NCBI RefSeq assembly: GCF_000192795.1
Contig: NW_007360650.1
Location: forward strand, 2,207 to 14,521
DNA from: Vavraia culicis subsp. floridensis
Taxonomy: Eukaryota; Microsporidia; Pleistophoridae
Direction: 5' to 3'
Length of the DNA stretch: 12,315 nt
In this document: one piece after another, positions 1-6,782 of the stretch
How positions within the stretch are numbered: the stretch's first letter is position 1
How the letters are laid out: each line of letters opens with the position of its first letter
The notes under the pieces: model-generated
Seen by the model: the letters and a program-made list of their open reading frames with translations, nothing else
What the model was told of the DNA's origin: nothing
Databases searched by the model: none
Position numbers and translations under genes: made by a program

Positions 1-63
1 CCCTTTCTTCCTCAGCCTTTCTTACCCTTTCTTCTTCAGCCTTTCTTACTCTTTCTTCCTCAG
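1..63 (-). repeat. 24-nt in-frame tandem repeat encoding EEERVRKA
   Basis: On the plus strand the pyrimidine-rich unit (ccctttcttcctcag plus cctttctta) recurs every 24 nt, giving about 2.6 copies before the window edge, with only a few substitutions. The period is a multiple of three and each unit encodes eight residues of the coiled-coil protein. The array can therefore expand or contract without breaking the frame, and its true length lies outside the window. Confidence 0.85.
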
Positions 64-634
64 GTGACATTTTTTTATTCTTTTTCTCTTTAAATTTTTC
101 AACTACCTTCTGCGCCAATTTTAATTTATTTTGTTCTTCTTTTCTCTTGTCCTTCATCCTCATCATAATCTTGCAGATATCTTCTTGCCTAGCCTGTGCC
201 GTAGACCGCTTTTCCGCATCTCTTTTTTTAGTTTCTACGTATCTCTGTTCTGATTCGTCCAACCATTCCTTTTCTTTTTCTAATTCAGTTATTCTCTGTT
301 TCTCCTTCTCATCTACCATTCGACTAATCTCTTTTTCAAGAATATTTCCCTCATTTACAAAGGCATTCAAATACTTATGGTACAATTTGCCCACTTTTCG
401 ATGTATCAGAAAGATTTTAAACGCCATTCTACACGAAGGTACATCACTATGCCGCTCGAACAGTGACTCATCTACTGACAGTACTTCCTTAGCATTCCCA
501 TTCATATACACCAAGCTCATTGATTTACAAACTTTGAACTTACGGCTAGTATGTATCGTAGCACCAGAACCACCCGATGCATTTCCATCAGCTGCATACA
601 GTCGTAGAAGGTGTATGACAAACGAAAAAATCAT
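1..634 (-). CDS. Secreted coiled-coil protein, C-terminus beyond window edge
   Basis: Reading the minus strand from the ATG at 634-632, 211 codons stay open to the left edge. This is the first ATG after an in-frame TGA near 722. Residues 1-15 are hydrophobic (MIFSFVIHLLRLYAA) and look like a signal peptide. A Gly/Ser-rich linker follows at 17-24, then a short mixed region with Cys36 and Cys68. From about residue 95 the chain is almost entirely charged helix rich in Glu, Lys, Arg and Gln, typical of a long coiled coil. It ends in 8-residue repeats of the type EEERVRKA. An AAATTTT-like element lies 10-20 nt before the start. The family is not recognised. A secreted structural or host-directed role is inferred only from the signal peptide and coiled coil. 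It is transcribed divergently from the rest of the window. The plus-strand reading of this region is an antisense shadow. Confidence 0.75.
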   Translation of the reverse strand, partial: MIFSFVIHLLRLYAADGNASGGSGATIHTSRKFKVCKSMSLVYMNGNAKEVLSVDESLFERHSDVPSCRMAFKIFLIHRKVGKLYHKYLNAFVNEGNILEKEISRMVDEKEKQRITELEKEKEWLDESEQRYVETKKRDAEKRSTAQARQEDICKIMMRMKDKRKEEQNKLKLAQKVVEKFKEKKNKKMSPEEERVRKAEEERVRKAEEER

Positions 635-1525
635 AACCTCGGCAAAATTTCTGGCTTTTATAATTTTAAAAGTGCCATAATTGGTAAATTGTGTCCCATA
701 AAAGGCATTTACAGTAGTATGTCACGTATTCCCCATTCTACACACGCTTCTTGTATGAACAATAAATAGTTTCTTTTGCAATCACAAAATATTCGAGTTT
801 TAGTTTTTTTCTTGTGAGAATATGTCATGACTACTTTTTTTGATATTTTTCACGTAGACTTATGCTTATTAATCCCTTTGAACTAATCCAAAAGCCTCCT
901 TCTATTTTGGTAAAAGTATCTCTAATCGCGTATCGGGAAAGAGACACGATAAAAGTAATCATGATCGATTCGTAAACTAATACTTTGTTTGTGTTTCATC
1001 CTTTTCTTATTTTCTCGCACCATTGCTACTAGCAATTTTCTTTATTCCTTCAAATATACTTATTGCATCTTTATTTCACATTCATTTCCGGTTACGACTA
1101 AATGCTTGTATTATTGGCGCGTACCGCACTATTTGTTAGAAAAGCGCGCTTTGCTCTGATTTTCTCAATAAATAACCATTCCATCACCTTAACTATTTCA
1201 TAACACTTTTCTAATCCCGAAAATTTTTGCTTTATTGTTTACCTCCACCATCTTTTTCGTCCTAAACTAGCTATTGTTCTATAGACCGCATTTGCTTCAC
1301 TATCAGCATATTTTTTTTTTATTACACACAGTACTATTCAAATAAACACTTTTCAGAGCTTGGTTTCGTTGTAATCACCAATATAATTCAAATTTACTCT
1401 CTCTTTGATACCAACACCTCAATTTGTCATAAATGGTAACCGTCACACGAAAAAATGAATATATTCAAACTCGGCTCTTTTCTTAAAATAAGAACTCAGA
1501 GAGCACAGCCATTTCCATATCATTA
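635..1525. other. AT-rich intergenic stretch, no gene seen
   Basis: No frame longer than a few dozen codons and no RNA gene could be recognised here. A sample line (781-840) has 15 G or C in 60 bases. A ten-T run sits near 1311, and a 12-bp GC-rich perfect palindrome, AAAGCGCGCTTT, lies at 1141-1152. The first part should contain the promoter of the divergent secreted coiled-coil gene. Confidence 0.5.
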
Positions 1526-1960
1526 TTAGGAATAAAGTAAGTTTAATCTATGCTCCGGCTTCTCGGCATAGTGGGGAATACCTATGGTAGATAAACACAG
1601 CATTACTACTCGTATTTCTCTACAAGAGAACTCTTTCAGCATACTAGAGTTTTAAACGTTTAATTATCCTTCTGTGTGATGTGTATTTACAGCAACAAAA
1701 ACGCTTTTAATCTCCGGTTCTCGTTTATTTGGTAGTGTCTTTATGTACGAATTCATTTCTATGTCTGGTACATATGTGCAGTGTATTATCTCGGCAGAGC
1801 ATTCTGTGACCTGCAAAATGCTCCTAAAAAACACATAACGTCGATTAACCTTAAAGCTAACTTTTACACTCATTTCCATTGTTCACCACACCATCATTAG
1901 AAGCACAAAAATAACTTGGAAGCCGTTTGACAGATTTATAGAAAATATCCATTCACATAA
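1526..1960 (-). pseudogene. Possible decayed secreted-protein gene with in-frame stops
   Basis: One minus-strand frame reads protein-like from 1960 down to a TAA at 1528-1526 but is broken by a TGA at 1885-1883 and TAAs at 1666-1664 and 1654-1652. Just before the first stop is a hydrophobic run (FQVIFVLLMMVW) resembling a signal peptide. After it, 71 codons from an ATG at 1879 are open and contain two Cys and mixed polar segments. After the later stops another ~40 codons are open. The frame is never shifted, which suits point-mutation decay, but AT-rich DNA can produce such patterns by chance. The family is unknown. Alternatives are a real 71-residue protein (1664-1879) or pure noise. Confidence 0.25.
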
Positions 1961-1995
1961 TTACAAAAACAATTTGAAAGCCGTTTGGTAAATTT
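1904..1995. repeat. Imperfect 34-nt direct repeat, 58-nt spacing
   Basis: Positions 1904-1937 and 1962-1995 share the pattern ACAAAAA..AA.TTG.AAGCCGTTTG...ATTT, with the core AAGCCGTTTG identical in both. On the minus strand both copies begin at the same hydrophobic-coding segment of the possible pseudogene frame, which suggests a local tandem duplication of that 5' region. Confidence 0.6.
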
Positions 1996-3193
1996 GAGGA
2001 AAGAAATTCTTTATCTCACACTTTGGCACAAAAACAAAACGAAATTGTCGTTCTATTCATTTGTTTGGTGCTCTTTCACCATCATTTACACGAACATAAA
2101 AATGGTATGATTAGCGGCCCGAATTAATTCTGAGCTCACTATCAAAAGATTAAAAAATGAACGGAGCCAAAAGCACAGAATGTCATATTGAAGAAAGAAG
2201 GATTATCATCCGTAGGTAATCGATTTTTTCCGTTTTCTAAACAAAAGAGCGTAGTATGCATTTTATAAAAGGTTACATTTTTGCGGCACAGCTCTTTGTA
2301 CCAATTCTAGAAAACTTCTTGTAGACCGTATTTTTCCCTAGTGAGAAAAATATAAATTTTTGTGGCGTGTTAATTCCCTTAGCATTTCAAGCGTATCAGA
2401 GCTGCAAGAATAATCGTTCTATCTGCAATCAAACCATTCATTTTGTGTATCAGCGATCCCACTCATGAACACGTATCAATCTTTTTACGCACACTGCGTT
2501 TGATTGGGAAGCACAATACCAAATTTGGTATACGAGACGTATCTTTGCGCTCCACACGGTAGCATTTGAAAATATGACCATGTTGCAGCTCGCGGCTCAA
2601 ATACGCTCAGAGAATGCCTTCTTTTCAAAACACGTCATTCAGAGGGTACTTGTAGCAGCAAAGCATTCAGCCAGATACGCGTCATTTTCACGTGTCACGC
2701 ATGGCATGAACCTCTTCGCATGCACAGCAACGGTAATCGGCCACGAGCAGCGATATCATCGTTTCTGTTACCCTTCACTCAGCTGAACACGAACCTTTGC
2801 CCGTGTTAATGCACCCGTTTTTGTCAGTTCGATTAGCACCCGCTGTGCATATCCTGGTGGATGTGATCAAAGTGAAACATAACACTTCAGAACTACATAT
2901 CATGCCCGGTACTACGTGTTATAGGCATGCAGTACGCCCATATGTGCTCTTCGGTACGAATCAGCAGCAGTACGTTGCAAGTGTTCATGTTTTGCTGGGC
3001 GTAAAAGTATAATTCATTATTTTTAACACGAAATGGCCTACAGCCGCATGCTGCCGTAGGTGCCGTGCGTAGCACATCATAAAACACACCCACATACGAT
3101 CACAAGCACTCGTTCTCCTTTTACCTGGGGATCAACGTATTGACCATGGAGCTAAGCTGCCCTACAAATGCTCTGCGTGTCGTTACTCTCCCG
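1961..3193. other. Long spacer upstream of IMP3; composition changes near 2460
   Basis: No gene could be supported. Up to about 2460 the DNA is strongly AT-rich. After it the base composition rises to that of the housekeeping core, with frequent GCATGC and GTAC words. Open frames of 66-71 codons occur on both strands at 2574-3093, but they are short, mutually overlapping and partly lack an ATG. Confidence 0.4.
2516..2531. promoter_or_regulatory. 16-bp perfect palindrome ATACCAAATTTGGTAT
   Basis: The sequence is its own reverse complement over 16 bp, with AAATTT at the centre. It sits close to where base composition changes. It could be a site for a homodimeric DNA-binding protein. AAATTT-like elements are reported upstream of microsporidian genes, but no supported gene starts nearby, so the role is unknown. 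Confidence 0.35.
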
Positions 3194-3280
3194 CACCTTG
3201 TCCATTTTTCTTCTCACTCTCACACCTTGTCCATTTTTCTTCTCACTCCCACACCTTGTCCATTTTATTTCTCACACCCC
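3194..3280 (+). repeat. Pyrimidine-rich 29-nt tandem repeat (3 copies) before IMP3
   Basis: Copies begin at 3194, 3223 and 3252 with CACCTTGTCCATTTT. The first two are nearly identical and the third diverges at its end, closing in CACCCC at 3275-3280. The array ends 18 nt before the IMP3 start codon, so it lies in the promoter or 5' leader. Translation in the IMP3 frame is open but would add a 53-residue low-complexity extension absent from IMP3 proteins, so it is treated as non-coding. Confidence 0.8.
3275..3280 (+). promoter_or_regulatory. CCC-like start-proximal element of IMP3
   Basis: CACCCC ends 18 nt before the IMP3 ATG. C-rich elements just upstream of start codons have been described as transcription signals in microsporidia. 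The match is short, and the C-rich surroundings weaken it. Confidence 0.3.
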
Positions 3281-3298
3281 TCGTTCAACCAACCACAG

Positions 3299-3835
3299 AT
3301 GAGGCAGCTCAAATACCACGAACAGAGATTGCTCAGAAAAACAAATTTTCTAGAGTGGCGAAACACAGACACGAAGAATGAGCACCACTACATTTCTAGA
3401 TACTACATCACACGCAGGGAGGACTACTACACGTACAGAAAGCTGGCACGTATAATTCGTACGCTGGCTGAATCGATTGCAAGCATGCCCGATGCACAGA
3501 AAGAGAAGTACACGACAATTCTGGTGAACCGTTTGTACTCACATGGTCTCATCGCCAACAGAAAGTTGGTTGAGTGTGCTAAAATCAAAATTGAGAATTT
3601 CTGTGAGAGAAGGCTGCCTGTGCTTCTCAAGAGGAACAGGATGATCGAGAATTTGAGAGATGCAGTCAAATTTGTGGAGCAGGGCCATGTGAGAGTGGGC
3701 AATACGAGAGTCAATAACTGCTCCGTGCTGGTCAGCAGGGGAATGGACAATTTTATTGAGTGGATGGATGGCTCCAAGCTGAGGAGAAGAATCAGAGAGT
3801 TCAACGATGAGGTTGATGACTATGAGGTGTCTTAG
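3299..3835 (+). CDS. IMP3: U3 snoRNP protein IMP3 (S4-domain)
   Basis: This 178-residue protein matches eukaryotic IMP3 along its whole length and is about the usual ~180 residues. IMP3 acts in the nucleolus in the small-subunit processome, where it helps U3 snoRNA pair with pre-rRNA for 18S maturation. The start MRQLKYHEQRLLRKTNFLEW is the family's hallmark N-terminus (R-L/K-K-F/Y-H-E-Q-x-LL). ITRREDYYTYRKLAR at about 37-51 and RRLPVLLKRNRM at 104-115 are conserved blocks. The S4 RNA-binding fold follows, with FVEQGHVRVG at 125-134 and SRGMDNFIEW at 146-155. The acidic end EVDDYEV is also typical. The ATG at 3299 is chosen because an in-frame upstream extension to 3140 would read through the 29-nt repeat and has no family counterpart. 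A possible ATTAAA lies 20 nt after the stop. Minus-strand frames here are shadows. Confidence 0.95.
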   Translation: MRQLKYHEQRLLRKTNFLEWRNTDTKNEHHYISRYYITRREDYYTYRKLARIIRTLAESIASMPDAQKEKYTTILVNRLYSHGLIANRKLVECAKIKIENFCERRLPVLLKRNRMIENLRDAVKFVEQGHVRVGNTRVNNCSVLVSRGMDNFIEWMDGSKLRRRIREFNDEVDDYEVS

Positions 3836-3854
3836 ACCGTTGGACAGCAATTTC

Positions 3855-3860
3855 ATTAAA
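3855..3860 (+). terminator. Possible polyadenylation signal ATTAAA after IMP3
   Basis: ATTAAA begins 20 nt past the IMP3 stop. It is a common variant of AATAAA and plausible for a compact genome with short 3' ends, but the hexamer is frequent by chance. Confidence 0.25.
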
Positions 3861-4313
3861 TCACGAGTTGTCCTGGGCATTCGTTCTGTTGCACGGACAT
3901 GTTCGTGTCTGACGCGCGCACCGCCGCGTTCTACGGGTGTATTCACACGTTTACGCCCGGCTGCGATCAAAACTCATTTATGACCCCATCTGTTCACGTC
4001 TCGGCCGCGACCACCTTTTTCATCGCAGAAAATCTAAAAACTTACACCATTCGTCCATGCCAAGTGAAAGGCCATAAAAGCTGCTGACAACCGCGCACCG
4101 GTGCTAATTACGATTGACTGCCCCAACCGGAGGAATACCAAGGTTATGCTTCGTGTACGCACGGTTCACGAAAAGAGCATAAAACTACAAAAAAAAGACG
4201 CAGCGGTACGGCTGAAAATCCTTTGCGTATGTAAATACGGCATAAAACGTATTATTCAAGCGGAATGAACAGCGTATACACATTTATAGCCGTACCTGCT
4301 CATGACCCGATCG

Positions 4314-4694
4314 TTAAACCAGGTGTTCGTACCCGTGCGTAATGTTGAAGGTCTGTGTAAACGTATTCATACGGTACAAGGACATCCTCTTGGTGGCGAA
4401 GGATGCATCACAGGCCGAATCGAAATAAAACACACGCTGAAGGTCTGACGATACCTGAAAGGCATTTTCTTTACGAATACCCTTTCCGGCCACAGACGAT
4501 GCGTTGATGTTCCCTTGCCTGAACACCATCGTAGTACGTTCGGCAGAACACAACACCAAAAAATGATGCGCACAGCGCTGACCGTGACGAAAAGGCCCCT
4601 CATTCAAAACGTGTGAACTGCCACAACGCCACGAATAATTATTCCGTGCATTTGCCGTTATACGGCATGGAAGTGATCCCTCGCCGTGGTACAT
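4314..4694 (-). CDS. Unrecognised 126-residue frame, doubtful gene
   Basis: The minus strand is open for about 169 codons between a TAG near 4826 and the TAA at 4316-4314, but the first ATG is only at 4694. This leaves a 126-residue product with four Cys, no membrane segment, no signal peptide and no low-complexity region. Its text looks protein-like (for example LQRVFYFDSACDASFATKRM near the middle of the C-terminal half), yet no family is recognised. A frame this long is not rare by chance in 12 kb at this composition. It could be a lineage-specific gene, the relic of one, or noise. Confidence 0.22.
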   Translation of the reverse strand: MYHGEGSLPCRITANARNNYSWRCGSSHVLNEGPFRHGQRCAHHFLVLCSAERTTMVFRQGNINASSVAGKGIRKENAFQVSSDLQRVFYFDSACDASFATKRMSLYRMNTFTQTFNITHGYEHLV

Positions 4695-5072
4695 CCAAAG
4701 TAATACCGTGCACTGCTGGTCGTGCTTTATCGCTTTCCATTCTTTTCGCACCGTTCTTCGAACGCGGTCTGCTTCAACCACAAAGAACTGCGTTGAACTG
4801 CACAACGCATTGATGGCGGTGTCCTAGGAGGAAATGAACGGCCCAGGGCGTTCCAAAAATTTTCCGTTGTGTTTCAGCGGTCGATTGAATTGGTGATCGT
4901 AATTAAACGTGTTGTCCACGAACTTTGTGTTGTTATGCATTGCTGTGCGCATTCCGATTCGTGTGCTCGCTGCTTTATCACGGTCCTTTCTGTTTTTCCA
5001 CTCATCAAATGTTTCAGATCATCAATGCGTTTCAAAATGGCTTTAAAAACAAAAAATGCATGCATAAACAAA

Positions 5073-6086
5073 ATGGTAAACTCTTCGTTTCTCAATCACG
5101 TTGACGAGGGCATTCTGTCCTTCCTGCTGTGCTCATTCTGCATTTACCGCATCATCATGAACAAGAATGGTTCGTTCCTGAGAAAGACCGGCATTTCGTT
5201 CTTCATGCTGAGCGTGTGCTCGCTGTGCATCTACATGTTCCTGCTCATCTTCCTCGGCACGCAGATGGCCGTGTCACGCCAGGAGATCGAAACAATCGGA
5301 TACCTGGACGGCGAGTACCTGTACAAGATCGGTAACAAGATGGTAAACATCGTACAGCTCGTGAACGTGAGCTACTCGCTGCAGCACATCTTTCGTACAT
5401 CCGCGATTTACATGCTGATCGGCCTGTGGATGCCGTGTGTGAGCGCATACGCGCTCAAGAGGCGCTCAAAGCTTAAGGACCACTTTTCTCTGCTGTTCCT
5501 CGAGGAAAACCGCAAACACCAGATGAAGAAGTTCAGGCGCACCATCACACACGAGTCCATCATCACGCTCTCCATCATCTACGGCTTTGTGCGCATTCCC
5601 TTCGCATTTTTCATCGATTTCTACCACCAGGACAAGGCGCGTGCCAGTGTGTTTTTCCGCTCGATCTTCTACGGCTTCGAGAACTACCTGTGTGCATTTT
5701 TCCTGCTCATCCTGCAGATAAAGTTCTTCAGCACCACCGAATTCGATGGCGAAGACTCTCGCAGCACCGAGAACCTGAACATTCTTGTGTTTGCTCTGCT
5801 CACTAACACGTTCCTCAAGTACACTCTGCACATCCTATCCGTGCCATTCTCGATCAGTGATATGTCTGACTATGTGCTGCAGAAATGCGAATGCATTTCT
5901 CTTATAATCGTGTACCTGGTCATGAGCACGCTCCTGTGCCCCTTGGGCACGCAGGTCCTGGAGAATGAGAGTGGAGAAAACATCACAGACTGGAAGGAGG
6001 AGGAGCGCATGGAAGAGATAAACTATGCAAAAGGAACGGGCCTGATTGAGTTCAAGCGGAAAAAAGAGGAGACGCATGAGAAATAA
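5073..6086 (+). CDS. Seven-transmembrane protein, unknown family
   Basis: From the ATG at 5073 the product has 337 residues with seven hydrophobic spans at about 13-29, 41-62, 107-128, 161-182, 197-219, 235-257 and 274-294. The loop between spans 3 and 4 (129-160) is strongly basic (KRRSKLKD, KKFRR), suggesting it faces the cytosol. The C-terminal ~40 residues are charged and hydrophilic. No signature of a known transporter, GPCR or glycosyltransferase family was recognised. Codon use is strikingly C-ending (ATC, TTC, CTG, AAC) and GC-rich: 5221-5280 has 36 G or C in 60. This fits good expression or a different compositional history. The start is uncertain. The ATG at 5073 (context acaaaATGG) directly precedes the GC-rich coding text, while ATGs at 5037, 5025 and 4935 are in frame upstream in T/A-rich sequence. 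An AATAAA follows the stop. Confidence 0.75.
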   Translation: MVNSSFLNHVDEGILSFLLCSFCIYRIIMNKNGSFLRKTGISFFMLSVCSLCIYMFLLIFLGTQMAVSRQEIETIGYLDGEYLYKIGNKMVNIVQLVNVSYSLQHIFRTSAIYMLIGLWMPCVSAYALKRRSKLKDHFSLLFLEENRKHQMKKFRRTITHESIITLSIIYGFVRIPFAFFIDFYHQDKARASVFFRSIFYGFENYLCAFFLLILQIKFFSTTEFDGEDSRSTENLNILVFALLTNTFLKYTLHILSVPFSISDMSDYVLQKCECISLIIVYLVMSTLLCPLGTQVLENESGENITDWKEEERMEEINYAKGTGLIEFKRKKEETHEK

Positions 6087-6680
6087 GCGGGAATAATAAA
6101 AAGGTTTTAGATGAAGACAGAGCGGTCTTAATGGTGATTTTTGCAACATGCGCTGCTTCTAATTTATGGTTTGGTAGCTCAGCGGTATTTTCCCGTTCTA
6201 TTTCGTTTTCTCCCACCATGGAATGAAAGCGGTTGCAGCAGCCTTGTTTCATTGCTCGGTGTTACAAGCGCTTTAGCTGTGTTTATTGCCCGATTCGATC
6301 AATTGTCCTAATGTTAGACCCTGGTGCTGGTCGCCTGCCTATGCACCCTTTTTATTTTTATAGGGTTATGCACGACGCACCATAAATGCTCATTCCGTTA
6401 TTCATGCATTGTTTTTCACGACTGTTCTTCCATCCCAGCCGACTTCCTTTCGCTGTCTCTCAATTCTTTGAAATGTGCCTCTTCCCGTATAAACCTGAAA
6501 TGCGCACATTTCTGTCTTGGACCGTTGTTCTTTATTTTGACTTTGCATCTCACGTGCTGTAAACCTCATTCTGTTCTTCGCCCATCAATGAGAGCAACAC
6601 GATCCGTAATTCTCGTTCTTTTCCTAGTACTTTCGCCCAACCTATCACCACGATTGATTGTGTGCAGCTCGCAACTCTCA
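6087..6680. other. Spacer and upstream region of BRN1
   Basis: No gene was found. The plus strand reads open from a GTG at 6324 to just before BRN1, but it lacks an ATG start and its hydrophobic Ser/Leu-rich translation simply reflects pyrimidine-rich DNA. This is the probable BRN1 promoter and leader. A tRNA A-box-like word near 6173 was examined and not supported. Confidence 0.45.
6095..6100 (+). terminator. Polyadenylation signal AATAAA after the 7-TM gene
   Basis: AATAAA begins 9 nt after the TAA stop of the 7-TM gene and is followed by an A/T-rich stretch. Very short 3' untranslated regions are usual in compact microsporidian genomes, so this is a reasonable signal. Confidence 0.45.
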
Positions 6681-6740
6681 TCACTTCCCACCCTCTTTCG
6701 CTCCTCCTCATCACCTCTTCACCCTCTTTCACTCCCCATC
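6681..6740 (+). repeat. Pyrimidine-rich 30-nt duplication in the BRN1 leader
   Basis: Positions 6681-6710 and 6711-6740 align without gaps, sharing TCAC.TC...ACCCTCTTTC and then ...CTCC in both copies. The tract is almost pure C and T and ends about 40 nt before the BRN1 ATG. It resembles the 29-nt array before IMP3 in length, composition and distance from the start codon. Confidence 0.65.
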
Positions 6741-6770
6741 ATCCGTCAGCTAATCCTTAAAATATTCTCA

Positions 6771-6776
6771 TACCCC
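6771..6776 (+). promoter_or_regulatory. CCC-like start-proximal element of BRN1
   Basis: TACCCC ends 6 nt before the BRN1 ATG (TACCCCTGAGAAATG). This fits the reported microsporidian C-rich signal close to the start codon and supports 6783 as the true start. Confidence 0.4.
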
Positions 6777-6782
6777 TGAGAA

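Larger units (their letters stand above)
3836..5072. other. 1.2-kb spacer between IMP3 and the 7-TM gene
   Basis: No recognisable gene or RNA was found. The composition is intermediate. The one notable item is a long minus-strand frame (see 4314-4694). The last ~140 nt before 5073 are T-rich then A-rich and probably form the promoter and leader of the 7-TM gene. That gene's frame is open upstream to about 4869 but lacks an ATG before 4935. Confidence 0.4.

Noticed and set aside
147..680. 177-codon plus-strand frame
   Set aside because: It is the antisense shadow of the minus-strand secreted coiled-coil gene; its Ser/Phe-rich text reflects Lys/Glu-rich codons on the other strand.
2574..3093. 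Three short overlapping frames of 66-71 codons
   Set aside because: They are short, mutually overlapping on both strands, one lacks an ATG, and extending each frame meets stops at once.
3140..3298. In-frame N-terminal extension of IMP3
   Set aside because: It reads through a 29-nt non-coding repeat, and the family's conserved N-terminus starts exactly at the ATG at 3299.
3427..3970. Minus-strand frames opposite IMP3
   Set aside because: They overlap a confidently identified conserved gene and have no recognisable features.
5129..6149. Several 67-121-codon frames inside the 7-TM gene
   Set aside because: They are shadows created by its GC-rich, stop-poor codon use; the main frame alone gives regular membrane spans.
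6165..6245. tRNA-like A box (TAGCTCAGCGGT) with a weak B-box-like word downstream
   Set aside because: The D stem, T stem and acceptor stem cannot be paired, and the B box lacks TTCGA.
6324..6779. 151-codon hydrophobic frame before BRN1
   Set aside because: It begins at GTG with no upstream ATG, and its composition is explained by pyrimidine-rich leader DNA with a duplicated 30-nt tract.
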